Assembly: GCA_012274445.1 (NCBI GenBank)
Contig: JAAROD010000054.1
Coordinates: 434,001-498,000, forward strand
Reading direction: 5' to 3'
Origin: Sclerotiophoma versabilis
Taxonomy: Eukaryota > Ascomycota > Dothideomycetes > Pleosporales > Didymellaceae
Length of the DNA stretch: 64,000 bases
This document shows, piece after piece, positions 45,117 through 56,549 of this stretch (position 1 is its first letter; the number at the start of each line of letters is the position of its first letter). Position numbers and translations under genes: made by a program. The notes below the pieces were generated by a model. The model was given only the letters and a program-made list of their open reading frames with translations. It was not told the origin of the DNA and ran no database searches.

Positions 45117-47616
45117 ATGTCAGGTCCCGAGCCGCCTGACGTGCCCACTACGCGATCACTGAAGCGCAAGAACTTCTCAAAAGACGACCAGGATGAGTTG
45201 GAAGAGCTGGATAAGATCTTCAAGCGCACAAAAACGGTGGTGCCGCCCAACCCATATATCTTGTCAACACCATCCATGGACCCATATCGATATCACTCAC
45301 AACAAGAAGCCAATGCGTGGATGCTAGGGCACCTATGGAAGCACAGCGAGGAGCATATGCAGTACAGGACATATCTTTACCGCGAACCGTGCCAGGATTG
45401 TTTTGAGCTGCAGGCTGGAGAGGACGACGAGCCAGAGCCAGAGCGCACCAGATCGCAAGCATCACAAGCCTCCAACACCGCCAGTCAGGGTCCTAAGAAG
45501 AAGATCAGTTTGTCTGCGTATAAGAGCAAACAGGCGAACGGCGTCATCACACCTGCACCCAGCTCCAAACTAGTGTCGCCCAGTTTAGTCCCTTCGAAAC
45601 CTCCGGCTGCGCAGACTAACGGCGTAAAGAAAGCTGAAAAGCAACCAGCTTCGACTCAGAAGCCATCAGGCCCAAAGTCGCAGAAAGAGTATGTCAATGC
45701 GGTCGGATGCGACGAAAACGCTGACTTGATATAGGCACACTACAGAAGACCGCAACAGTCGCAAGCCAGAGACCGATATCCAAGATAGCAACCATCGTCG
45801 GCTACCACCACCACCTCCCGCTCCAGAGACGAAACGTGTCGAAGATGAGGATTCAAGAACTGTTGACAAATCGAGTCCCTCGAACTCCACACCTCACGGT
45901 CTCCCTCCAATGCTGTCACCAGTACACGAACCCTTGAGCAATCCGTACGGACTACCGAACATTCTATCGCCGACCCTTCCTTCAAGTATACAGGCGGAGT
46001 TGGACAGACTTGAGCAGCAGAGATCGCGAGCAGCCTCAAGCGCATCGGCATCGTCGACAGAACCGAAGCGCCAGACACTTCCAGCACCAAAAGACACAGA
46101 GAAGGAACGACCGCAAGTTGCAGAAAAGACAGTCAAGACAGACCAGCGCATTCGGCCAGCCTCCGTGAGCGGGAAGTCGCCGTACATTCCGCCGGCACCC
46201 AAAGCAGACGACAAAGAACACTCACTGATCGTGAAGCTGAAGTTTTCGAAAGCGAGAGCGGCAACTGTCAGACAAGTACTCCGATTACCACCCAAGCGCG
46301 CTCTCCCAGAGAAGAAGGAGCGCCTGGATCCGCCGAAAGAGTCTCCGGTTAAGATCCGCACGAAAGTTGTAGAGGAACCTCTTCAAAAGAAACCGAAGCC
46401 AATACCCAAGGTCGCTGCACGGCATTCAGAGACATCGACCACATCAACACCTGCACTCAGCACTAAGCCTGCGGTACCAGTCGTGAAAACTGTACAGAAG
46501 CGCCCAAGGACCGAGGACGATGCAGCACTCGTAGTGCCGACTAAGCGTCAAAGAGCGCTATCGTCGCAGGATCGATCAAACACTCCAACACTGCAGGTCA
46601 CCTCATCTCCTGCTCTGCCTAACAAAGCAAGCGCGCAGAAGAGCCAGTCGCAACATGAAACACCGAAGAGGGAACACAAAGCTGTCAACATGCTACGTAC
46701 TGGCTCATCTGAAAGCCAAGATGCAACGCCAGGTCGGTCAGGTGGTACTCCCGCAAACCATAGACTCGATGCAAGGCCTGCACCCACATCTGCGCCCTTA
46801 ACCGGAAAGAAGCAAGCTGAGATATCTCTAGTGGCCCAGACATCAATGAAGCTCAACCAGATGGGCCGCGCATTGAAACATGAAGCTACCAAGATACTCA
46901 CAGAGAAGGGCAACAAGATAACAAAGCAAGATGAGAAGCGGGCGGCGGTGACGAACCTGGAATGTATACTGTATGTTGGTTGCTTCGTCTTAGTATGACA
47001 TGACTGACAAACTCACAGATCCTATATGGCTGCATATTACGCCCAAGACATATCCCTCAACCTTCGCGGACGAACAGGCGAGGTGGAACAGACTTGGAAG
47101 ACGCTCCTTCCCCTGTGTCTCTCCTACGCCCGCTTCACCAAGGACTTCGCACACCTTGATGGCTTACTTTCGTACCTTAGCTCAGTCGTTGCCTCGACGA
47201 TCTGCACGTTGGTATCTCAACGTTCGTCCAGCACAAAAGCGCACGACTCGCCTCAAGATGTTGCACACGCCCAGCTCGCGAAAGAACACACATCTCTCGC
47301 GGAGAACTTTGCGCTCCTAGCGGACCACACAAGGAAAATGACGGCGCATTACCAGGATGCGAGAAGTGCCTTACCGCTCGAAGACCTGCAGACAACGTAT
47401 AAGAAGACGTGGGCAGGACGAGAAACAAACACGAAGTTGATAAAGGAGCCTGAGAAGGTAAGCGGTGCGCGCATGTCAGGGCCATACTTTCTACCAATCT
47501 CCAGCGACACGACTCCCATCCAGGCTGTGCGGTTTGGTTTGAAGTTCCTGAGCGAGTATTGCGAGAAGGAAGGGCTGAAGTACTCACTGCGCGTCAATCT
47601 GGACAAGCATGAGTAA
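45117..47616 (+). CDS. Basic, low-complexity fungal protein with helical C-terminus
   Basis: Not recognised by name. Exons are 45117-45688, 45735-46970 and 47019-47616 (introns of 46 and 48 bp), 801 residues. The N-terminus (about 120 residues) is charged, with RSLKRKNFSKDDQDELEELDKIF and a patterned QQEANAWMLGHLWKHSEEHMQYRTYLY. KKKISLSAYKSKQANG resembles a short K-I-S-x-x-x-Y-K motif found in some chromatin/transcription proteins. The middle (about 200-560) is disordered and Lys/Pro/Ser-rich with several basic clusters (PKRALPEKKER and RPRTEDDAALVVPTKRQR), implying a nuclear location. The C-terminal about 230 residues look globular and helical: QTSMKLNQMGRALKHEATKI, SYMAAYYAQDISLNLRGR and TWKTLLPLCLSYARFTK. 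Role unknown; RNA polymerase II or chromatin association is only a guess. Confidence 0.68.
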
Positions 47617-48563
47617 ATGGCTGTAGTAACAGTCTTGCAGCTTGACGGCCGAACGACGACACTCTACACGATCTCTTTCTTCCCCACATACGTTGTCTGT
47701 ATTTTTGATTGAGCGATACTCATGGCGTTCTGTTATATAGCGAGCGCATTAGCTTCGGCATATGGGACCTGAGACTCTGATCTTGCGACGGTGATACCCT
47801 CGAGGTGAAAAGCCTCTTCAATTGTGTTTCTTATTATGGCGTTAAGGACAGGCCTGTATGTACGAAGACGGGGGAAGGACGGAGGGGGTAGGATAGATGG
47901 GCTCCTGCATGATGGAACCGAACACTTTCAATGCAGTGGATGACAGTCGACACAATGCGCTTCACACCCTCCAGTATCGTGACCAAACTCGATGCGGTAG
48001 GAGACTCCGGGCTGAAGTCTTCAGCCGCTCAGTCCCGACCACCATCTTTTCCGACGGACTGTGGGGAAGTCGACCGATCTTGTGTGTCACTGCGTACAAC
48101 TTTGTCTGGAACAGACGTTCGGTCTCATCTACCCTGGGGCGTGTAGCGCGTGTATCTAGCAGCTATTGGCGTGTAGTGATCACATTGCCACCGTTTATCA
48201 CCCAAGGCGGCTAGGCGATAAGGGTCCCCGGCACTGCTAAGCTTTGGAGTCGCGTGGAGTAGCTCTGTTTGGGGAAAGTGGCATGGATCATGCAACTACA
48301 ACGGCTACGACTGATAGCAGTCGGAGGGGAGTATAAAGAGCATTGCGCGTCCCCGAAGGATGCCAATACCGCCCGCCCGCACCAAGCATTACTCCTAAAA
48401 GCGTCTTCCGGGTCCCCAGCGTGCTCCACGATCGAAGACGAGCATCCCATCGCGTAACAGGTTCAAGAGCCGTGACCCACCCCCGCATTTGAGCTCCTGC
48501 TCAACCCTCGACATATTTCTGGACGTTCCGAGCATAACCGCTTCCTCACACCGCAGATCCAGT
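47617..48563. other. Intergenic, GABA aminotransferase promoter
   Basis: About 950 bases with no gene. A TATA-like AGTATAAAGAG lies near 48331, about 230 bp before the ATG of the aminotransferase. Confidence 0.4.
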
Positions 48564-50160
48564 ATGGCCTACCTCCTCCGCACAGCAAGCCGGGCGCGGC
48601 CGTCCATGGTCCGCCCAACTGCACAGGCTGCTTCCAGGGCCACACTGGGCGCGCTGCACAGACAGTATGCCTCCGCTGCTACTGCTGCCGCTGCCGTGTC
48701 GCCGGACGCTGGCGAGCAGCCCTTCTTCCCCGGGGAGCCCAGCCGGCCCATCATCAAGACGCAGATTCCAGGCCCCAAGAGCAAGGCGGCGATTGAGCGC
48801 CTGAGCCAAGTCACCGACACGCGGAGCTTGAACATGATGGCCAACTACCAGCGGAGCAACGGCAACTAGTACGTGCAGCAGCCAGGCCGGGAAGAAAACA
48901 GCTAATGGCGCCTCCAGCATCGCCGACCTCGACGGCAACGTTCTCCTCGATGTCTACGCCCAGATTGCCTCGATCCCCGTGGGCTACAACAACCCCGCCC
49001 TGCAGCTCGCAGCCACCTCGCCCGAAATGGCCTCGGCCATCATCAACCGCCCAGCGCTCGGCAACTTCCCCCAGCACGACTGGGCCGACATCCTCGAGTC
49101 CGGCATTCTCTCCGTTGCGCCCAAGGGCCTCAACCAGGTCTTCACCGCCCAGGCGGGCTCCGACGCCAACGAGCTCGCATACAAGGCCGCCTTCATGTGG
49201 AAGCGCCAGCAGGAGCGTGGAAGCTACGACGCCGACTTCTCCGAGGCAGACATCAGCTCCTCGATGAACAACCAGGCGCCTGGTGCCCCTGACATGTCCA
49301 TCATGTCCTTCAAGAAGGGCTTCCACGGCCGCCTCTTCGGCAGCCTGTCCACCACCCGCTCCAAGCCCATCCACAAGCTCGACATCCCCGCCTTCGACTG
49401 GCCCCAGGCCCCCTTCCCCGCTCTCAAGTACCCCCTCCACCAATTTGCCTCTGAGAACGCCGCCGAAGAGAAGCGCTGCCTCGAAGAGACCGAGCGCCTA
49501 ATCAAGGAATTCTCCAAGCCCGTCGCCGCCGTCGTTGTCGAGCCCATCCAGTCCGAAGGCGGCGACAACCACGCCTCACCCGCCTTCTTCCAGGGCCTGC
49601 GCGACATCACCAAGCGCAACAACGTGCTCTTCATCGTCGACGAAGTCCAGACCGGCGTCGGCGCAACCGGCAAGTTCTGGGCACACGACCACTGGAACCT
49701 GCAGACACCGCCTGACATGGTGACTTTCTCGAAGAAGGCACAGACCGCGGGATACTACTACGGCAACGACGCGCTCCGGCCGAACAAGCCGTACCGCCAG
49801 TTCAACACTTGGATGGGCGATCCGGCGCGTGCCATTCTGTTCCGCGCTATTATCCAGGAGATCAACCGTCTCGACCTCGTCAATCACACCGCCGCCACTG
49901 GTGACTACCTCTTTGCCGGTCTCCAGCGTTTGGCCGAGCGCTATCCCAAGGATATCCAGAACCTGCGTGGCCAGGGCCAGGGAACTTTTATTGCGTGGGA
50001 TACACCAAGGCGTGATGAGATCCTCAAGAGTGCAAAGGCGCATGGTGTTAACATCGGCGGCTCTGGAATGGAGGCTGTCCGCCTGAGGCCGATGTTGATT
50101 TTCCAGAAGCACCACGCTGATCTGTTGCTGGAAAGGCTGGAGGCTGTCCTCAAGCTGTAG
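48564..50160 (+). CDS. gatA: 4-aminobutyrate aminotransferase
   Basis: PLP enzyme converting GABA and 2-oxoglutarate to succinate semialdehyde and glutamate (GABA shunt). Exons are 48564-48868 and 48918-50160, 515 residues. The N-terminus (MAYLLRTASRARPSMVRPTA) is an Arg/Ser-rich mitochondrial presequence ending near RQYASAA. Family blocks: PGPKSKAAIERLSQ, NYQRSNGN-Y-IADLDGNVLLDVYAQIASIPVGYNNP split by the intron, VFTAQAGSDANE, FKKGFHGRLFGSLSTT, VVVEPIQSEGGDNHAS, LFIVDEVQTGVGATGKFWAH, and the PLP lysine in MVTFSKKAQTAGYYY. The C-terminus has GSGMEAVRLRPMLIF. The codon choice is strongly C-ending in the first 1.1 kb, as in well-expressed fungal genes. Confidence 0.95.
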
Positions 50161-50575
50161 GCTGTTTCTAAGAAGTTCATGATGTATGGCGACTTAGCTT
50201 TATGACCATTTGCATGGAGTTTGATGGCGTTCATGATGTTGAAAAATGGGTTAGGTTCTGATGAGCGACAGATGTAGTTTTAATTATGTCGACTCATAAC
50301 GATGATCGAATTGCTGATGATGCTTGCTTTACCTTTTGCTGTGCAATAGATCGCAGGTGGCTATTAACTGTGATTTTATGGCTTGACATTCCAGTGATAG
50401 TATCGTCGTCTGCCTTTGGAATCAAACCATCACCCACTCAAACAGATTTGCAAGCCAGACGAGGTACGCAGTTCATCCTCAGCAAGACCCACCATTTTTC
50501 GATTCTGATACCCAGCAGGGTCAAGTCCTTGGAGAACATCCCCCAGCAGAGCTATAGTTCCAACGAGTCCATGGT
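50161..50575. other. 3' flank of GABA aminotransferase / HET relic
   Basis: About 415 bases with no gene. Decayed continuation of the HET gene is possible (a PCWVSES-like fragment in another frame). Confidence 0.3.
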
Positions 50576-51556
50576 CTATTTCTTCCAGTCCCACATATGT
50601 GCATTTTGTACCGACACATGTTCTCCATTGACGACTCGCATAATATATGCATCATACATTGTCCGAACGACATTCAGAAACACTGCCTGTACCGAGCTGT
50701 TGTAATCAATCACCATCTGGTCACGCTCTTCGACAAGGGCCAACAGCCCATAAACCTTATCGAGTGCATCTTTACATTGCAAATGGCTGTAAAAGCCAAG
50801 GCAATTTCGTAACTCCATGAACTTCACAAGCTCGCGACTTTTGAATAGTCTGCTCATCCCTAGCCAAACGCTCATCGGTTTGAATCTGAAGAGTTTGCTT
50901 ATGTTCGATTCAACCATGTCAGACAGGCGATGCCGTGCAATAAGTGAACCTCTGCAGGTAAGAAGATACAACTCTTTCGCGAGCAGGGTCTCTTGCACGA
51001 CCCACAAGCTTGTCAAGTACTCATGGTGAGCTAATTCTGGGCCATACCCTTGGTTCTCGATGTTGTCCGGCTTGGCACGTACGCCGGAGAGCCATACAAT
51101 CACTCTTTCTGCGCCGCGATGAGTTGAGATTATCATCTTGACTTGATGGTTTCTCTCTCCGATATTCGACTGGTCAGTGTAGATCTGACCGATCTAGAGC
51201 GGGAAGTCAAGCAGGCCATTGTCTAGTTGCCCTTGCTTGTTTCGTTGGATTTCAATTAGAGCCTCATACGCAGTCTTGCTGACTTCAAGAGAGGTGCCAT
51301 CAATGTCGATACCAAACGTATGCTTGGCATCGCCCCACGTGTATAAGAGTGCGGTGTATGGTTGTGCTGACTCAAGGTCGTACGTTTTGAGACTGGTACT
51401 GGGTGTGCTCTCACTGTTGTTTGTGGTGATAAGTCGTATGAGACGAATCTGGTCCCGGGGGTCATCCAGAGGCCTGTGCTTATAGGCGGGTAGCCCATTT
51501 GTTGTCAACTTGTCATTGTTGCTAGGGAGAGAGTGTGAAGAAACACAGCTGTGCAA
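50576..51556 (-). pseudogene. HET-domain protein, broken
   Basis: Heterokaryon-incompatibility (HET) domain genes encode non-self-recognition proteins triggering cell death. Two in-frame pieces here (51556-51194 and 51193-50576) are separated by one TAG. Upstream: YTALLYTWGDAKHTFGIDIDG, SKTAYEALIEIQRN. Downstream: IYTDQSNIGERNHQVKMI, RGAERVIVWLSG, LTSLWVVQETLLA, CKDALDKVYGLLALVEER. In relatives the position before I..D..CI(D/N)Q is Trp, so the stop sits where TGG is expected. The piece has no credible ATG start and ends (WDWKK) far short of normal HET proteins. Splicing out the stop would delete conserved residues, so decay is preferred. Confidence 0.75.
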
Positions 51557-52195
51557 GGCTCGGCTTGGGATCCAAACAACGAGCCTTACATTGGAAAATG
51601 ATACGCTTTGCTTCGTCGGTTCACAATGCTAGATTGATTTACACAGTGAAGAAAGGGGGTTTGGATGTCAAGTAACTATCATCGTCGTTAAGGACGCAGT
51701 GTCAGGCGAAGCGTGATTGTGGCGCAGCACACCCTGCTCGGCAGTGCAACTGCAGTTGACCCCTTCCCTATAGAATCGCGCTTGCCTCATGAAAAGACTC
51801 ACTGCTTGGATGCGCAAAGCGCAGCAACACGCTGTTAGAAGAGGGTCGCTTCCTTGAAGATACACGCGAAGTTCGAATACAGAGTCAGGAGAACTCTCCT
51901 TGGAAGACTAATTGTAGTCTCTAAACTGTCTGTGAGGTAACAAAACGCAACGAACACGACTTGATAGCTTCTACTAGTTTGAGAGTCTTTTTGCTCATGT
52001 CCGGCAGAGAGGTCTGGATCATGATCCGAGGTTGGATTGGCAAGGGTTGCTAAGCCCCACATCCAGCGACAAATTTGAGACCAACACTGTGGCTGCCACA
52101 TGAGACACAACGCTTTTGTCGCCTGCTTGAAGCATCAACTATGGTTATTTTACATCTAAACATCAAAATCTCCATCAATTAGTTGATTACTGATT
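51557..52195. other. Intergenic, nothing seen
   Basis: About 640 bases between the HET relic and the tRNA; only short unrelated frames. Confidence 0.4.
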
Positions 52196-52278
52196 GGCCT
52201 AATGGCCCAATGGCAAGGCGCTTGACTACGATTAAATCGGTAATCAAGAGATTCCAGGTTCGACCCCTGGTTAGGTCA
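52196..52278 (+). tRNA. tRNA-Arg(ACG) with short intron
   Basis: Cloverleaf: acceptor GGCCTAA/TTAGGTC (one G-T pair) with discriminator A (52278); D-arm TGGCCCAATGGCAAGG (A box); anticodon stem CTTGA/TCAAG; T-arm CCAGG-TTCGACC-CCTGG (B box). The anticodon loop is 18 bases instead of 7 and begins CTACGA, so anticodon ACG is followed by an 11-base intron next to position 37. A T-rich tract (TTTCTTTT) follows for Pol III termination. The body closely resembles fungal and plant Arg tRNAs. Confidence 0.88.
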
Positions 52279-53651
52279 TTTCTTTTGCTTCCGCAATCTT
52301 TTTGGCATCTCCATACGACTACCTCAAGATGATAGCGGTAGTGCCTTCTTTCTGGTTGGGCGGCTTCCGTTGTCCAGAGGAGAGGAGTATGGGGTTCTGT
52401 ACTCAGTGTGAAAGTAATGTTCGAAGACGCTACACATTCACGAAATGCTGACAATTCGAAGTCAGCCTTCCATACATGTTTATCAGAAGATATGCAGATC
52501 TCCTTGAACCTGAAACTGTAACCGCCCGAACCGAGGCGCGATGCAGTTTCACATCCTGCATCCGCTGAGCCTCTTGAGCATCACCTGCTGAAACAGATTT
52601 GAACCATGATTCAAGTTTTGCCAAGTCTACTCATACTGGACCACTCATGCACGTTGCATTTGCGACCTTGGTATTGCATCTTCGATACAGCTTGATCCAG
52701 CCAAGTTGAGGAACCTTCACGCCGTTGGCTTCCGGCAGGTCACTCGCCGGAAGCAAATACATCGCGGCGACGAGAACACCGGTTGCAGAGCTGTTTCGGC
52801 ACGACAAATGGTTCTGTTAGTTTCCACTTCGTGGTCGACTAGATGGCAGAGTTCGGTGTATAAAGAGTCTTGTTGATGAGTGGTAACAGGACAGCACAAC
52901 GAGCGCGCCATTCGCTTTCCTTTTATTCTCTCTGCGAAGCGCTGTTTGGCAGACCACTCCTGTTACCAAACCTCTGCCACGACGCTCTGTCCCTAATGAA
53001 CCTCTGCTTCGACACTTTAGAGCGGCCAAAGGCGGAGCTCTGATTCGAGAATTTTTGTTCTTTCGCGGCAGACTTTGAGCTCACAGGTCTTAGTGTTGCT
53101 ACCGGGCTTCGTTATGGCCAAAAGCGTTGCTCCCTTTGTGCGCATTGTAATCGCCAGGTTCCCTTCTCAGCTTTTCTTACAGCAAGCTTGCTGTAGAACA
53201 TGCTAGACACGTCAGGCATGGAAGCGAACAACTAGAGCTTTCTGATCTTCAGAAAGGCTTGTTCAGCTCCTGAGACGCATAATGTTTTCCAACGAGAAGT
53301 GTTATCCAGGATACATGCACTTGCACGGTTTCTTGATAGGCAACGGAATACTGGTGTCATTACACTAGAGTGATCACATTAATGAGTGAATGGTTGCCCC
53401 ATTTTGTAGATGTGAAAAACAAAATAGCTATAGAACACCAAATCCATATTCACACAATATCGTGACTTTTAGCATGGGCATAGGCCCAGCAAAGTTCCTA
53501 CGGCATAATACCAACAAAGGAAAGCTGCATGTTCGTTTGAGACATGCCAAGATTGCGTGGGTTGGCGTTGCGACTGCTTTGCGACAAGAGACATCCAAGT
53601 CATACAAGTCGATCTTAGTAAGCTAACGACAATGCCAATGGCAGGGTTTGC
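52279..53651. other. Intergenic, nothing seen
   Basis: About 1.4 kb with no supported gene on either strand; a TATA-like GTATAAAGAG near 52857 has no gene behind it that I can recognise. Confidence 0.4.
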
Positions 53652-55058
53652 TTAAGCAAATGCTCCTACGATGGACATGCTGTCTGGAGTTAGCTTATTG
53701 GAAAAGAATATTGCGATGGAAAACGTACCCTGCAGCGCCTAGAAGCACGTAAATGAAAGCTCGTGTCTTGTCTTTGCCGGTCAAATTGTGGTTAGCCTCC
53801 TCGGATAGGAAGTCTTCTGCAAGTAAGTCGACCAGTGCAGCATAGATCAGGAGTCCGGATGAGATGGCGTTGAAGACACCAACAATGATGAGACCGAAGG
53901 CGCTGTTCGGGTCGTACGAGCTGCGTGTGAAGAGACCAATGGCTTGACCGATGGGTGCTGTAGTACCAAACGCAACAACGAGTGCCCATGGTTTCCAGCT
54001 GCCGTTGGGATAAGGCACAGCTGCGATACGAGATCCAAGACCAAGACCCTCAAACATCTGGTGGAAGACGATGGCGATGAGCAGGATGACGAAGCCTTCG
54101 GCCGTGATCGAGACAGTCATCCCGACAAAGACAGAGTGGAAGAGAATACCACCCTCGATAAGAGTAATCTGAAGAGACTGCTTCTTGAGCACAAGAGGGT
54201 CGACAGCCTGCTCAACGTCTTCATCAAAGTACGATACCTGTGTCTCAGCACCCTTCTCTTGAGGATAACTGGGCAGAGCGGGCATTGCGCGGTTGACCAT
54301 GTTCATCATATCTTCGCGTTGGCGCACATACTGTTCGTAGAAGACGATGAACCAAGGAGGCATCTCAGATCGTGGTTCCATCTCGTCGTGATCCTTAGGG
54401 AACGAAAAGTTGCCGGCCGGGTACGTGTTCTCTACCCAGCCCTTTTTGTCGTCGCGAATGGTCAACATGGTCCTTTGAGAGTCATAGCTGTTCCTCTTCG
54501 GCATAGTGTTGTTCATCGCAGCCTGAATTCCAGGTGGCGGCGCACCTCCAGCGAACTCGTTACCAGTAGCGCTTCCGTGCGAGTGACCACCAGTCTTCGC
54601 GTTGAGCCACATTTCGACCACGAAGAGGATGAAAAGCGAACCCATCATGATGACACCAGGTAGAGCAGGGTATTTGTCGGTGAACAGATCGGGAAGACAT
54701 GGATCATTGAGAGACTGAAAGGCTGTTGGAAGAAGCTAAGAAGGTCAGCTAGCGTGTAGGTAATTGAGTCGTTGCGCTTACGTGGACAAATGCTGTAGCA
54801 ATCAGAACACCGGTACCGAAGTGCTTGCAGAAGAAGAATATTTTGGGAGGAATCTTCATCCACTTGACTTTCTTTGCAACAACTGGAAACCCAGCACCTC
54901 CAATGGAAGCGGCAAAAACAATAACTGTAACATTGTCAGATGGCAGCACACCACGATCTTTGTGGATACCACTTACAGACTGCAGCCACGTGCAATGGGA
55001 AGTCATAATCAGCACCATCTTTTTCACTCCCGCATACTGGCTTCTCCGTGTTGGACAT
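53652..55058 (-). CDS. ZIP-family zinc/iron transporter
   Basis: Divalent metal importer (Zn, possibly Fe) of the SLC39/ZRT family, 419 residues; exons 55058-54977, 54924-54782, 54735-53729 and 53679-53652. The N-terminus MSNTEKPVCGSEKDGADYDFPLHVAA leads into TM1 (FIVFAASIGGAGFPVVA). TM2 is FFFCKHFGTGVLIATAFVHLLP, with the HLLPTAFQSLNDPCLPD motif. TM3 is VIMMGSLFILFVVEMWL. A long cytosolic loop contains HSHG. TM4-5 carry the metal site SLQITLIEGGILFHSVFVG and IVFHQMFEGLGLGSRIA (H-x3-E). The last 9 residues (MSIVGAFA and its split Gly) are on a 28-bp exon. It is divergent from the CDF gene 1.5 kb away, a plausible metal-homeostasis pair. Confidence 0.9.
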
Positions 55059-56549
55059 TGTGACAAGAATTACTACAATAAGTACTTAAGGAAAGAATCA
55101 CAGAATCTAACCCAGAACTGCCAGCAGCCTTGTCGCCAGCGACGGTGAACGAAAGTAAGTAAAAGGAAATGACGAACAAGACTCTACCGGAGAGCGTTGT
55201 AGAGTGGTTGAGCCCCAGGTTGAACGTATTGTACAGGCTGGGCATGAGGAGCTCAAGGCTATATGTTTGGCTTCAGAGTTTGGCCTACAAAAGAAGGGCT
55301 AGCTGCATCCTGACTGATCAGCAAGTCTCTAGAACATATTGGGCGGAGGCATTCTTGATGCAGTAATCCCTGCCACAGATCTCGTGTTAGAATAGGTGCT
55401 TCACATAAGAGCGCGGAGGTTCAGACGTCGCCAGGAAGTGTCATTGAGGCTTGTTCCAGGAACGCGTGGACCACAAAGACAACAGTGATATGGGGCTGCA
55501 AGGCTGCAAGTGGATATCATTGCTCGCAGCGAGACCCAAGGTTATTGGCAAGCGGCTGACATGCTAGGCAAGTTGGGGAGGCGGCTGGGCGCGCTGCAGG
55601 AAGATCTGGGGAAGGACCCGTAATCATGCGGCTTGTGTTGTTGCAGCTCAGGTCTTGTTTTCGCTGAGTGGGACAGCTTGCGAAGTGTGGGAGCACTGAC
55701 GTGTCGACAAGCCTTTCTGCCGCACTCCAAGTTCGAGGTCCTTTGTGCACAAACTCGGCTAAGCCAATGAAACGTTTTGCGATAGCCCTGACGTGACTGG
55801 CCAAGACCGACTGGTTTCGCACTGAGTATGACCGAGGAAGCTTGAAACGGGAATTTAGTCTGGCATCGGAATGTGAGGATGGTGTTGTCTTTGCGAACGC
55901 GCCGCGGACGGCATCATGGGAACAGCCGCTGGCTTCTAGCGTGTGGATGTGATTGGCTATCTATTCAAAAAGGGCAAGTATAGCCAGAACATGCACCCCG
56001 ACTGCCCAGACGTCACACCTCGCTGCCAACCTGCAACGTACCCACCCTTCTTGCTTTTGTCTCCTCAGAAGTGTCTATCAGTGGTATTAAGCTTTCAGGC
56101 CACTTATAGCTGATAACGACTACAGTCTCGATTCTCTCAGGAGCGGACGCTACCCCGGCTCCTCCGCACCTGCAGCCTGCCAAGCGCGTTGGAGTATCAA
56201 GATCAGGCTAAGCGTGCCTTAGGGTTGCCGTTTGTAGCTATACGATTTGCTTGGGCAGTCCTGATAGAAGCTTAGCAAGTTTCAGGCTCCGCTTGCTCCT
56301 TCCTTCGCTGTACAGACTCAACCAAAATCGCAGAATATCGCAGCTTCGAAGCGAGAGCGCCACAGGACATGACTATCAAGCTCGAACACAAGCCTCCCCA
56401 GGGCGGAGGGGCGGACCGTGGCAAACCCTCTGATTGTTTATTACTTCGCGGTCCCAGTACTGCAATGGATGCCTTCCTCTTATCCTACAACCTACACAGC
56501 GATCGACATCCGTGTCTAGCAGAAGGCATCACACCATAGCCCGGGAATA
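55059..56549. other. Divergent promoter region, ZIP and CD F transporters
   Basis: About 1.5 kb between the two divergent metal-transporter start codons. No gene or RNA seen. Metal-responsive sites could lie here, but I cannot name one with confidence. Confidence 0.45.

Noticed and set aside
51194..51300. An intron that would remove the HET stop codon
   Set aside because: A GTATGA donor and CTCTAG acceptor exist, but splicing them would delete the conserved AYEALIEIQR segment of the HET domain.
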